Below, piece by piece: positions 9,053-19,000 of a DNA stretch of 64,000 bases. The DNA comes from Chitinophagaceae bacterium UBA1931. GTDB lineage: Bacteria > Bacteroidota > Bacteroidia > Chitinophagales > Chitinophagaceae. A program made the position numbers and the translations under genes. Under the pieces are notes generated by a model. It worked only from the letters and a program-made list of their open reading frames with translations, was not told where the DNA came from and ran no database searches. Positions within the stretch are counted from its first letter, which is position 1. Every line of letters starts with the position of its first letter. The stretch is from positions 2,407,889 through 2,471,888 of the forward strand of contig DDFJ01000004.1 of the NCBI GenBank assembly GCA_002337125.1, given 5' to 3'.

Positions 9053-9224
9053 TGTAGGGGGAGGAGTCGAACCTCCACGGGGCAGTTAGCTGCAACACAA
9101 AGAGTTAGTGGTCAATCCTGGTCGGCCTTACCAAAAGTAACGTCGGCTCTATGCTGCGTTTGTTCTGTGATCCCCACCCTCGAGACGAGAGGGCATGTCT
9201 GCCAAAAAGTTTCATCACCCCACA
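9053..9224 (-). ncRNA. tRNA-like structured RNA, copy B (172 nt, giant variable arm)
   Basis: On the minus strand this folds with exact tRNA spacing. The 7-bp acceptor stem is TGTGGGG (9224-9218) with CCCTACA (9059-9053). TG follows as positions 8-9. The D arm has a 3-bp stem ATG/CAT and a loop containing TGGCAGA, as in leucine tRNA. The anticodon stem is CCCTC/GAGGG with loop TCGTCTC, and the T arm is GGAGG TTCGACT CCTCC. Where a normal variable arm has 4-20 nt, this has about 100 nt: basal stem GGGG (9175-9172)/CCCC (9082-9079), inner stem GCAGCA (9157-9152)/TGTTGC (9097-9092), and a conserved core. The 3' CCA is not encoded. Loop position 33 is C, not U, so normal decoding is doubtful. I know no named family for it. 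Confidence 0.8.
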
Positions 9225-9246
9225 ATGTTAAAAGAACTTAAGTTGC

Positions 9247-9417
9247 TGTAGAGGGAGGAGTCGAACCTCCACGGAGCAGTTAGCAATAACACAAAGATTA
9301 GTGGTCAACCCTGGTCGGCCTTACCAAAAGTAACGTCGGCTCTATGTTATGTTTGTCCTGTGATCTCCACCCCCGAGACGAGAGGGCATGTCTGCCAAAA
9401 AATTTCATCACTCCACA
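9247..9417 (-). ncRNA. tRNA-like structured RNA, copy A (171 nt, giant variable arm)
   Basis: This is the promoter-proximal copy, 22 nt upstream of copy B. The acceptor stem is TGTGGAG (9417-9411) with CTCTACA (9253-9247). The anticodon stem is CCCTC/GGGGG with the same loop TCGTCTC, and the T arm is identical. The variable-arm basal stem is GGAG (9368-9365)/CTCC (9276-9273) and the inner stem is ATAACA (9350-9345)/TGTTAT (9291-9286). Relative to copy B, four base pairs change on both sides and still pair (one acceptor, one basal, two inner), which is direct evidence for selection on RNA structure. The core between the inner stems is almost unchanged between copies. Confidence 0.8.
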
Positions 9418-9562
9418 GTATGTTGTTCAAAGAACGATTACAGTGCAATATTAAATCACATCTTTCAAATATTGAACAATTTCGAACGAATATTTTATAA
9501 GTTTCGATTTTGTTCAAAATAAATATGCTAATATTGAAAATAATTTAAAAACAGCTTTCAAA

Positions 9563-10030
9563 ATGGCAGTGAAATTGAATCTTGACAAACTGGACCTCCA
9601 GATTATTTCGGCAATGATGGATGATGCGCAGATTTCTTATGCCGATCTGGGTAAAAAACTTTTTGTATCGGGCGGAACCATTCACGTTCGTATAAAAAAA
9701 TTACAGGAGCTGGGAATTGTAAAAGGCACCAGACTGAATGTAGATATTAAAATGCTTGGTTATGATATGACAGCTTTTATTGGTGTTTACCTGGAAAAAA
9801 GTTCGTTGTATGATAATGTGGCGAAAGAACTGCAGAAGATCCCGGAAATAGTACGGCTTAATTATACTACAGGTAACTACAGTATGTTTATTGAAGTTGT
9901 TTGTAAAGACATCAATGAACTGCGTTATGTTTTACACGATGCATTACAAAAAATAAAAGGAATTGAACGTACTGAAACTTTCATTTCGCTTGAGGAAAGT
10001 TTTAACCGCAACGTGCAGGTTGTTCAGTAA
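9563..10030 (+). CDS. Lrp/AsnC family transcriptional regulator
   Basis: The 155-residue protein has an N-terminal winged helix-turn-helix (LDKLDLQIISAMMDDAQISYADLGKKLFVSGGTIHVRIKKLQELGIVKG, residues ~5-55) and a C-terminal RAM/AsnC ligand-binding domain (AFIGVYLEKSSLYDNVAKELQKIPEIVRLNYTTGNYSMFIEVV). Family members bind amino acids and regulate amino-acid metabolism. The AT-rich 145 bp upstream (9418-9562) must hold its promoter and that of the divergent tRNA-like RNAs. It converges with the LacI gene downstream, leaving 17 bp. The ligand is unknown. Confidence 0.92.
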   Translation: MAVKLNLDKLDLQIISAMMDDAQISYADLGKKLFVSGGTIHVRIKKLQELGIVKGTRLNVDIKMLGYDMTAFIGVYLEKSSLYDNVAKELQKIPEIVRLNYTTGNYSMFIEVVCKDINELRYVLHDALQKIKGIERTETFISLEESFNRNVQVVQ

Positions 10031-10047
10031 TAAATTTTAAACGGATG

Positions 10048-11037
10048 TTATAATGAGCCGCCATTGACCAATGACGGAGTAACAAATAATTCCTTAGGAT
10101 CTTTATCGCCATTTAAACATTGCAGCATCCGTTCAAATGCAAGCTTACCTAATTGGTAGCCGCTGGTTTCAACATAAGTTATTTCCGGGTAATAAAGTTT
10201 TGGGAAAAAGCCATCGCTGAGTGCAATTACACCACAGTTTTCAGGTAATGAAATTTTTAATTTCTGGAATGATTTCATCACACCGGTCAGTATTTCATCA
10301 CTCATGCAAAAAACTGCGTCGGGCTTTTCTTTCGATTGAAACTGATGGGTTGTTTTTTCTTCGGCCTGGGAACTGCTGCGGGCATACTCAACAGTGAGTT
10401 TGATTTTTTTATCCTGCTCAAAAAAATCTGTAAATGCTTTTAACCGGCGTTTTGTAATTGATAATTGACTGTTACCAAAAATAGCAAGGATGTTTTTCTT
10501 TCCTTTTTCAATCAATGCTTTTGCTGCAAGTACTGCAGCATCTTCATCCGCAATACATATTCTGCTGAATGAATGATCATCGGGCACTTTATCAAAAAAC
10601 ACAACAGGTATATCAACTTCCTTCAATTTATAATAAGAAGCAACATCAGTTGTTTCATGTGATAAACAGGCAAACACAGCACTAACCCTGCTCTTCCTGT
10701 AAAGTTTCAGGTTTTCTTTTTCGGCTGCAGGGTCATCACCACTTTGCAGAATCATTAATGAGTAACCGGCTTTTCTTGCTTCTTCTTCTGCAGCTGCAAT
10801 AAACGAATCGTAAAAATTATTGGTGATGGAAGGAATCATTACACCAATCACTTTTGTGTTTTTGCTGCGCAGGTTAACAGCCATTTCATTTGGTTCGTAA
10901 TCGAGTGTTTCAGCGAGTTCCATCACCTTTTGTTTGGTTGCTGCTGATATATCAGGATGATTTTTTAATGCCCTTGAAACAGTAGAAATACTGATATCAA
11001 GCACCTGGGCAATTTTCTTTAGAGTCGTATTGGCCAT
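10048..11037 (-). CDS. LacI family transcriptional regulator (first of two)
   Basis: The 329-residue protein has a LacI helix-turn-helix at the N-terminus (TLKKIAQVLDISISTVSRALKNHPDISAATKQKV) with hinge YEPNEMAVNLRSK, followed by a periplasmic-binding-protein-like sugar domain from residue ~60 (IGVMIPSITNNFYDSFIAAAEEEARKAGY). It is transcribed divergently from the susC-like gene, and a LacI-type palindrome (11083) lies in the 260-bp gap. It is therefore the likely regulator of the SusCD/GH13/GH65 sugar block. The effector is unknown. It is a close paralog of the LacI protein at 35950 with the same length and a nearly identical recognition region. Confidence 0.93.
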   Translation of the reverse strand: MANTTLKKIAQVLDISISTVSRALKNHPDISAATKQKVMELAETLDYEPNEMAVNLRSKNTKVIGVMIPSITNNFYDSFIAAAEEEARKAGYSLMILQSGDDPAAEKENLKLYRKSRVSAVFACLSHETTDVASYYKLKEVDIPVVFFDKVPDDHSFSRICIADEDAAVLAAKALIEKGKKNILAIFGNSQLSITKRRLKAFTDFFEQDKKIKLTVEYARSSSQAEEKTTHQFQSKEKPDAVFCMSDEILTGVMKSFQKLKISLPENCGVIALSDGFFPKLYYPEITYVETSGYQLGKLAFERMLQCLNGDKDPKELFVTPSLVNGGSL

Positions 11038-11082
11038 ACGGGAGATCGTTGTTAAGGGAATTTTTCCACTGCAATTATTTTC

Positions 11083-11094
11083 GCAAACGATTGC
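11083..11094. promoter_or_regulatory. putative LacI operator between lacI and susC
   Basis: GCAAACGATTGC is a 12-bp near-perfect palindrome centred on CG, as LacI-family operators are. It sits 46 bp upstream of the lacI start and 204 bp upstream of the susC-like start, and closely matches the other sites in this window (23743, 58376). Confidence 0.6.
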
Positions 11095-11297
11095 GGCTTT
11101 TTCAACCTAAACTTAGTGTGTTTTATTGAATCGCTGAACTAAAAAGTTCTGTTATTTTCACATCAGTTTAACAGCTGACGATTGCTATTTGCCAGATGAG
11201 ATTGGTTTAGAAATTATTTCTTTCAACGATCCCACCTAAGGTAATTCTGCATCCTCGGCAGAAAATTTAACCCCAAACTAAACAAAAACTACTGATT

Positions 11298-14200
11298 ATG
11301 ATCTTGAAGAAACTTGCAAGAGGTATTCTCATGATGCTCAGTTTGTTTGTTATGGCAAGTTCTGTACTTGCGCAAACAAAAACAGTTTCTGGTAAGGTAA
11401 CCGACTCTAAAGGTGAGCCAGTTCCTTCTGCAACTGTAACTGCGAAAGGTTCAAAAGTGAATACCACAACTGCAGCTGACGGAACATTTAAAATCAATGT
11501 TCCTTCCGGCACAACAACTTTGGTTATTTCATCTGTTGGATTTGGTACTAAAGAAGTAGCTATTTCCGGTAAAGATGAAGTAAGCGTTTCTCTTGAAACG
11601 CAAAACTCTGCGTTGAATGAAGTTGTGGTAATTGGTTATGGTACACGAAAAGTAAAAGATGCAACTGGTTCGGTTGCTTCAATTACCACAAAAGATTTTA
11701 ACAAAGGACAAATCTCCACTCCCGAACAATTGATCCAGGGACGTACACCCGGCGTTTCTATTACACCTTCAAGTGGTGAACCGGGCGCTGCTTCAATTAT
11801 CAACATCAGGGGTAGTGCATCTATCAGAGGCAACCAGGAGCCGTTGTATGTTGTTGATGGTGTTCCCATCAGCAGCGGCGGTACTTCTGCTACATCAAGT
11901 GGTGTGGAAGGTTCTTCAACTCCTAAAAACCCGTTGATGTTTTTAAACCCTGCCGATATTGAAAGTATCACCATTTTAAAAGACGCTTCTTCTGCTGCTA
12001 TTTACGGTTCACGTGGTGCAAATGGTGTTATCATCATCACTACTAAATCAGGCAAAGGCAAAAAAGGAAGTTTCAATTTCAGCGCAACAACAAGTATTGC
12101 AAATCCTGCAAAGAGATATGATTTGCTGAATGCACAGGACTTCCTGCTTGCAGTTAAAAAAGCAAATATTGATGCAGGTACTCCTGTAGCTGATGCCGGA
12201 GCTGCTGTAAAACTGGTTGACAAAGGTGCTAACACCGATTGGCAGGATGAAATTTTCAGAACAGGAATTTCTCAAAACTATAATTTGGGATGGGGCTTCT
12301 CACGCACAAATACATCTTTACGTCTCAGCGGTTCATACGATGATCAGCAAGGTATTATTAAAAACAGCGGATTAAAAAGGTTAACAGGTCGTGCAAACTT
12401 TACACAGAAGTTTTTAAATGACCGTTTAAAGTTTGAAGGAAACATTTCACTTTCAAATGTGAAAAACGAATATCCTCCGCTTACAAATAACGCTGGCTAC
12501 CAGGGAAGTTTAATGGGTGCTGCAATTACATTTAACCCAACTTATCCTGTTTATAATTCTGATGGCTCATTCTTTGATCCGAAAGATGGTAACAGGAACC
12601 CTGCTGAAATGCTTGCTTATTTTACAGATAAGGATAACATCAACCGTTTCCTTACAAATCTCAGCTTAACAATCCGTCTCGCAAAGGGATTGAATTATAA
12701 AGCCACATTTGGTTATGATAATTCAAACAGTGAGCGTTTATCTTTTGCTGATCCACGTCTCAGTGCAAGTGCATTTGGCGGTACAAACAATGTATTTGGT
12801 GTAAACCTGAATAACCCGATTGAAAAGAACGGAAGAACTGTAAAACAAAACCAATTATTGAGATCACTTCTTGTTGAACATACCGTTACTTACGACAAAA
12901 CATTCAGCAATGGCCAGGTAATTAATGCTGTTGCAGGTTATTCTTACCAAAGTACAGAGTCTGATTACAAAGGAAAAGTAGGTTGGGGTTTAAATACAGC
13001 AGTTACAAATCCATCTGATGTGTTTATTAAAGATTTCAACAACTTTAAAAGCTATTATGATTTTGTTCCCTGGTGGGAAAAATCAGAACTGCAATCTGTA
13101 TTTGGACGTATAAACTATACAGTTAACGAAAAATATTTCCTTACAGGAACATTAAGGATTGATGGTTCTTCAAAATTTGGTGCAAACAGTAAGTACGGTA
13201 CATTCCCTGCCTTTGCGTTTAAGTGGAGGTTGTTGAATGAAGATTTTGCAAAATCACTTAAGAGAGTGTTCAGCGATTTCAGTGTACGTGCTAACTACGG
13301 TATTCTTGGTAGCCAGGATGGAATCGGCGCATACGATGCGATTGATCTTCAGCAAACCTTTAAAGGCAACTCTGGTTCAAACGAAACACAGTTCCTGCAC
13401 CAGGGAAATAAAGACCTGAAATGGGAACAGGCTGCAACTACAGGTATTGGTATCGACTACTCTTTCCTGAACAACAGGTTGTCTGGTACAATTGACTGGT
13501 TCAATACAAAAAGAAAGAACATTCTTTTCTACGGTCCGGTTCCTGGTGGTTTCAGTGCAACAAGCTATTACTTCTCTAACCTTCCTGGTTATGTGTTGAA
13601 CAGAGGTTTGGAATTCAGTGTAAACTACAAACCAATTGTTCATAAGAAATTTAACTGGGAAGTTAATTACAACATGACCTTCCTCCACAACGAAGTACGT
13701 GATATGCATGTAATTGTAAATACCGGTGCAGTAAGCGGACAAGGTTTAACTGGTGCTTATGCTCAAACAATTGTTGATGGTTATTCTCTCTTTACCTGGA
13801 AAATGCCAAAGTTCCTTGGATTTGATGGTAATGGTGATGCCAGGTATGCGAATGGTGCACAGGATATGCTGGTTGGAAGTGCATTACCTAAATTCAATGC
13901 AGGTTTAACCAACAGCTTTACATTAGGAAACTGGAGTGCAAGTGTATTTGTAAATGCATCAACCGGTTTTTATGTGTACAACAATACAGCTAACGCACTG
14001 TTCTTAAGAGGTAGTGTTAAAACAGCTCATAACATCACTTACGCTGTAGCAAACAGTCCGGAAGATCCAATCAACCCGGGCAGCGTTTCAACACGCTTCC
14101 TTGAAAAAGGTGATTTCGTTCGTATTGCAAACGTAAACCTCAGTTATACATTCAATATGAAACCTAAGAGCTCTGTGAAGTCATTATCAGTTTTTGCTTC

Positions 14201-14354
14201 TGGTCAGAACCTGGCGTTGTTTACCAATTACTCTGGTTTAGATCCTGAAGTAAACGTTGATAAAAACATGAATGGTTATCCTTCACGTGGTTTCGATTAT
14301 GTGGGTTATCCAAAAGCGAGAACATTCACATTCGGTGTTAATCTTGGATTTTAA
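11298..14354 (+). CDS. SusC/RagA family TonB-linked outer-membrane transporter
   Basis: The 1018-residue protein has a signal peptide ending SSVLAQT, then a carboxypeptidase-regulatory-like domain (VSGKVTDSKGEPVPSATVTAKG, residues ~30-110), then the TonB-box region (NEVVVIGYGTRK). The plug domain follows (LYVVDGVPI, LKDASSAAIYGSRGANGVIIITTK), and then the long barrel, which ends in an aromatic residue (FGVNLGF). SusC proteins import oligosaccharides or peptides with a SusD lipoprotein; the susD gene follows 18 bp downstream. Downstream GH13 and GH65 enzymes suggest an alpha-glucan or alpha-glucoside substrate (inference). The start ATG is preceded by an AT-rich leader. Confidence 0.96.
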   Translation: MILKKLARGILMMLSLFVMASSVLAQTKTVSGKVTDSKGEPVPSATVTAKGSKVNTTTAADGTFKINVPSGTTTLVISSVGFGTKEVAISGKDEVSVSLETQNSALNEVVVIGYGTRKVKDATGSVASITTKDFNKGQISTPEQLIQGRTPGVSITPSSGEPGAASIINIRGSASIRGNQEPLYVVDGVPISSGGTSATSSGVEGSSTPKNPLMFLNPADIESITILKDASSAAIYGSRGANGVIIITTKSGKGKKGSFNFSATTSIANPAKRYDLLNAQDFLLAVKKANIDAGTPVADAGAAVKLVDKGANTDWQDEIFRTGISQNYNLGWGFSRTNTSLRLSGSYDDQQGIIKNSGLKRLTGRANFTQKFLNDRLKFEGNISLSNVKNEYPPLTNNAGYQGSLMGAAITFNPTYPVYNSDGSFFDPKDGNRNPAEMLAYFTDKDNINRFLTNLSLTIRLAKGLNYKATFGYDNSNSERLSFADPRLSASAFGGTNNVFGVNLNNPIEKNGRTVKQNQLLRSLLVEHTVTYDKTFSNGQVINAVAGYSYQSTESDYKGKVGWGLNTAVTNPSDVFIKDFNNFKSYYDFVPWWEKSELQSVFGRINYTVNEKYFLTGTLRIDGSSKFGANSKYGTFPAFAFKWRLLNEDFAKSLKRVFSDFSVRANYGILGSQDGIGAYDAIDLQQTFKGNSGSNETQFLHQGNKDLKWEQAATTGIGIDYSFLNNRLSGTIDWFNTKRKNILFYGPVPGGFSATSYYFSNLPGYVLNRGLEFSVNYKPIVHKKFNWEVNYNMTFLHNEVRDMHVIVNTGAVSGQGLTGAYAQTIVDGYSLFTWKMPKFLGFDGNGDARYANGAQDMLVGSALPKFNAGLTNSFTLGNWSASVFVNASTGFYVYNNTANALFLRGSVKTAHNITYAVANSPEDPINPGSVSTRFLEKGDFVRIANVNLSYTFNMKPKSSVKSLSVFASGQNLALFTNYSGLDPEVNVDKNMNGYPSRGFDYVGYPKARTFTFGVNLGF

Positions 14355-14372
14355 TTGAAAAAACTTTAAGAC

Positions 14373-15944
14373 ATGAAAAAATTATTAAAACAATACATTG
14401 TACCTGCGGTAACTGCAATTGCTTTGCTGAATGTTACTTCCTGTACTAAACTGGATACTAAACTGAAGGATCCTAACTCAGTAGCTCCTCAGTCTGATGG
14501 TGGTGCACCGGCTCCTTCTTCACTTTCAAAAGTGTATGAGCAGCTGAACCAGCTTATTGGCCAGGAAAACTGGTATGCAATGGAAGAACATACAACAGAT
14601 GAATTGATGGGGCCAACACGTGGTACTGACTGGGACGATTTTGGTACATGGCGCAAACTCCATCTGCATACATGGGATGGTGCACACAACCAGATCAATA
14701 ACTCATGGAATGGTTTAAATGGTGCGTTGTTCCAAACAACATTGCTTGCTGAATCAACAACTGCAAGTGCACAAACAAAAGCAGAAGCAAAATTCTTAAG
14801 AGCATACTTCTCTTACCTGGTAGTTGATTTATTTGGTCAGCTGCAGCACAGACCTGCAACTGCTAAAATCCAGGATTTGCCGGAAGTATATACACGTTCA
14901 GAAGCGATTGATTATATCATCACCGAACTGGAATCAGTTGTAAATACATTACCAGCATATACACATGCAACAAGAAACGTAGCAACGAAAGAAGCTGCCC
15001 AGTTCTTACTGGCAAAATGTTACCTGAACAAGGCTGTGTTTAAACAAGATCCTACAAAGCCTGCAGGTCCTTACACTTTTGCACAGGCTGATATGAACAA
15101 GGTGATTTCTTATTGCAATGCAATTGCTTCAAACGCAGCATTATCAATTTCAAATAACTACTGGGATAACTTTACCTGGGAAAATGGTACTAAATCAACT
15201 GAAAACATTTTCGTTCGTCAAAACAGCCAGGGTATTAACGTTGTTTGGTTAACCTGTATGGGATTCCACTACAACCAGCGTCCAAGCGGTTGGAATGGTT
15301 TTACCACTCTTGCTGATTTTTATGACAGCTTTGAATCTGGCGACGTTCGTAAAGGAACTGCACTTACAGGTTACACTGATAAAGTAGGTTCCAATGTTGG
15401 TTTCCTTGTTGGACAAATTCAGGGACCAAAGAATGGTTCAATCGGCGATCCGATTGTTGATCTGAAAGACAGAAGTGGAAACCCGCTGGTATTTACAAAA
15501 GATGCAAGTTTGTTTTTCTCAACAGAAACAAAAGGTATCCGTACAGTTAAATACCCGCTTGATCCTGCAACAATTAACGATGGTGGCTGGAGCAGTGCAA
15601 ACGAATTTGTATTCTTCCGTTTTGCAGATGCCCGCTTAATGAAAGCTGAAGCTATTTTAAGAGGCGGTACTGATGCAGAAACTCCATTGTCAATTGTAAA
15701 TGGCATCCGTGCAAAAAGAGGTGTAGCTGCTCTCGGATCACTTGATCTGACGAAGTTGCTTGCTGAGCGTGGACGTGAAATGTATCTTGAAGGATGGAGA
15801 AGAAATGACCTGATCCGTTTTGGCAAATTCAACGATCCTGTTGTTGAAAGGTCACAGGCATCAGATGCTTACAGGGTAGTATTCCCGATTCCGAATATTG
15901 CACTTTCATCTAATCCCAACCTGAAACAGAATTTCGGATACTAA
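14373..15944 (+). CDS. RagB/SusD family nutrient-binding outer-membrane lipoprotein
   Basis: The 523-residue lipoprotein has its lipobox in VTSCTKLD (Cys ~ residue 24). The TPR-like helical region (AEAKFLRAYFSYLVVDLFG, then YIITELESVVNTLPAY) and the C-terminal SusD motif (ADARLMKAEAILRGG, LLAERGREMYLEGWRRNDLIRFGKF) are classic. It caps the preceding SusC barrel on the cell surface and binds the glycan. An intrinsic terminator lies 20-50 bp after the stop, so the pair forms its own operon. Confidence 0.96.
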   Translation: MKKLLKQYIVPAVTAIALLNVTSCTKLDTKLKDPNSVAPQSDGGAPAPSSLSKVYEQLNQLIGQENWYAMEEHTTDELMGPTRGTDWDDFGTWRKLHLHTWDGAHNQINNSWNGLNGALFQTTLLAESTTASAQTKAEAKFLRAYFSYLVVDLFGQLQHRPATAKIQDLPEVYTRSEAIDYIITELESVVNTLPAYTHATRNVATKEAAQFLLAKCYLNKAVFKQDPTKPAGPYTFAQADMNKVISYCNAIASNAALSISNNYWDNFTWENGTKSTENIFVRQNSQGINVVWLTCMGFHYNQRPSGWNGFTTLADFYDSFESGDVRKGTALTGYTDKVGSNVGFLVGQIQGPKNGSIGDPIVDLKDRSGNPLVFTKDASLFFSTETKGIRTVKYPLDPATINDGGWSSANEFVFFRFADARLMKAEAILRGGTDAETPLSIVNGIRAKRGVAALGSLDLTKLLAERGREMYLEGWRRNDLIRFGKFNDPVVERSQASDAYRVVFPIPNIALSSNPNLKQNFGY

Positions 15945-15963
15945 TTTGTATCATAATCAATAG

Positions 15964-15995
15964 GGAGAGGTCGCTAATTTTAGCGGCCTCTTTTT
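15964..15995 (+). terminator. intrinsic terminator after susCD
   Basis: GAGGTCGCTAA (15967-15977) pairs with TTAGCGGCCTC (15980-15990) through one G-T wobble, and TTTTT follows directly. It separates susCD from the FG-GAP pair. Confidence 0.8.
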
Positions 15996-16061
15996 AATTG
16001 AAAAGTTTAAAATACGGGTGCTTTCATTAATTTGTACCACTACAACCGGGACCAGAAGGTT

Positions 16062-19000
16062 ATGAATAAAAATGTTTTGTTTTCGATTGCAATGCTTGTA
16101 TTTCTTTTTTCCTGTAAGGAAGAAAAGAAAAATACATTATTCTCTTTGCAAACATCCACAGGCATTGATTTTACAAACACATTAAAAGACGAAAAGGACT
16201 TTAATATTTTTACCTACCGTAATTTTTATAATGGTGCAGGTGTTGCAGTTGGTGATCTCAACAATGATGGCTTACCCGATGTTTTTTTTACAGCCAACCA
16301 GGAAAGCAACAAACTTTATTTAAACAAAGGCAATTTCCAGTTTGAAGATATTTCTGCCAAAGCAGGATTTACTGCAAAAAAGCAATGGAGTACAGGCGTT
16401 GTGTTTGCTGATGTTAATGCTGATGGCTGGCTGGATATTTATGTGTGCAATGCAGGAAACATGTTTGATCCTGCATTAAGGAAAAACCAGTTGTTCATCA
16501 ACAATCATGATTTAACTTTTACAGAAAGCGCAGCGAAATATGGATTGGATAATGATGGCTATACAACCCATGCTTCGTTTTTTGATTTTGATCTTGATGG
16601 CGACCTGGATTGTTTTATGGTTAACAACACACCTATCCCGGTTAATACACTCAATTATCCCAACCTTCGTGATGTGCCTTGTGAAAAATGGGATGTAGCT
16701 GATTTTTTAAAACCCGGCGGCGATCATTTATACAGGAACGATAATGGCCACTTCACCGAAATCACAAAAGAAGCCGGTATTCATGGTGGCTTAATCAGTC
16801 TTGGATTGGGTGTTACTGTAGGTGATATTAACGGCGATTATTATCCCGATGTATATGTATCAAATGATTTTTTTGAACGGGATTATTTGTACATCAACCA
16901 ACGCAACGGAACATTTAAAGATGAATTTGAAAACCGTGTACAGCATGGAAGCTTATCATCCATGGGTGCAGATATGCAGGATATTAACAATGACGGATTC
17001 CCGGATATTTTTACAACCGATATGTTGCCTGCTGATGATTATCGTTTAAAGGCTAACTCTTCCTTTGAAACATTTGATGTAATGAACCTGAAACAAAAAC
17101 AGGGCTTTTACAATCAATACACACAAAATGCATTACAGGTAAATAATACAAAAGGCAAATTTTTTGAAACAGCATTCTTCAGCGGTGTTGCAGCAAGCGA
17201 CTGGAGCTGGGGTGCATTAATGTTTGATGCAGATAATGATGGCTTGATTGATATTTATGTCTGCAACGGTATTTATTATGATGTAACCGACCAGGATTTT
17301 ATTGACTTTTTTGCTGATGAAGTGGCACAGCAGATGGTGAAAACCGGGGAGAAGGAAGATGTCAACAACATCATTAATCGTATGCCTTCGAATCCCATCC
17401 CCAATAAAGCATTTAAAAATACAGGCAATCTTCGCTTCAAAGATGTGGGCGATGACTGGGGTATTTCCAAACCAAGTTTTTCTAACGGTGCAGCTTATGT
17501 TGATCTTGATAATGATGGTGATCTTGATCTCGTGGTTAACAATGTAAACCAGAAAGCAATGGTTTACCGTAATAACAGCAGCGAACTGAAACAAAATAAT
17601 TATATAGCCGTTTCACTGCACTACCAGCAACCAAATCTTTTTGCTGTTGGCAGTACAATTAAAGTTTACCAGGGCACACAAATTCTTTCACGTGAAGTAA
17701 TTCCTGCACGTGGTTTTGAATCTTCTGTTGATTATAAACAAACTATTGGCCTGGGAAAAAACCAGGCTGATTCCATTGAAATTATCTGGCCCGACAGAAC
17801 TGTTTCAACCATCATCAAACCTGCAGTAAATAAACTGCATCAAATCAACTATACAACTTCTTCACCTAAAAAGAAAAACCTTGCTACCGATTCATCAGGT
17901 AACTATTTATTTGAACAACTCAGCAGCAATTTTGATAAGCACACCGAAGATGAGCATGTGGATTTTTACTTTGAACGTAACATTCCGTTTATGCTTTCAA
18001 CGCAGGGGCCAAAAGCCGCAGCAGCTGATGTAAATGCAGATGGCCTCACGGATATTTATATTGGCGGTGCAAGAAATCAGCCCGGCCAGTTGTACCTGCA
18101 AACTGCTGCAGGATTTATAAAAAAAGAAACACCCGATTTTAAAACATTCAGCTTTAACGATGTTACTGTTGCTTTCTTTTTTGATTGCGATGGCGATGGT
18201 GATGTTGATTTGTTTACAGGTGGTGGCGGAAACTTTGCATCAGAGCAATCAGGCAGTTTTCAGAACCAGCTTTTTGTGAACGATGGAAAAGGAAACTTCA
18301 GTTTAAAAAGAGGAGCACTGCCTGTTATCAATACCAATTGTGGCGCTGCATTGCCGCTTGATTATGATGGAGATGGTTTCATAGATTTATTTGTTGGCAG
18401 CAGAAGTGTACCACAGAACTACGGTGCCGATCCGCATAGTTTTATTTTAAGAAACGATGGCAAAGGAAATTTTAAAGATGTAACTGAAACAGTTGATCCG
18501 CAACTTTCACAGGCAGGAATGATTACTGCAGCTGCGTATGAAGATGTGAACGGTGATGGTAAAAAAGAATTAATCATTACCGGCGACTGGATGAATCCTG
18601 AAGTGTATGAACTGCGGAATAAAAAATTTGAACAACTGAAAACAGGTCTTGAAGATTATTCAGGCTGGTGGCAAACAATAAAAGCAGCTGATGTGGATGG
18701 AGATGGTGATATTGATCTTGTGCTTGGCAATCTTGGTGAAAATTTTTACCTGCATGCGGATGAACAATCGCCTTCAAAAATCTGGATGAGTGATTTCGAT
18801 CAGAATGGTATTCCCGATAAAATGATTACCCGTACTTATGAAGGTAAGGATGTGACAGTGTTTATGAAGCGTGAAGTAACTGACCAGGTTCCTTCGCTGA
18901 AGAAACTGAATCTGAAACATCATGAGTATGCAAAGAAAACCATTCAGCAATTGTTTGGAGATGAATTAAAGAAAGCAAAGGTGAAACAGGTAAATTATGC

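Noticed and set aside
9053..9417. tmRNA or group I intron in a tRNA gene
   Set aside because: There is an anticodon arm and no tag ORF, and ~100 nt is too short for a group I intron; the covarying stems are in the variable arm.
17217..17594. 125-residue minus-strand ORF inside the FG-GAP gene
   Set aside because: It mirrors repeated Asp-rich coding and has no start context or domain.
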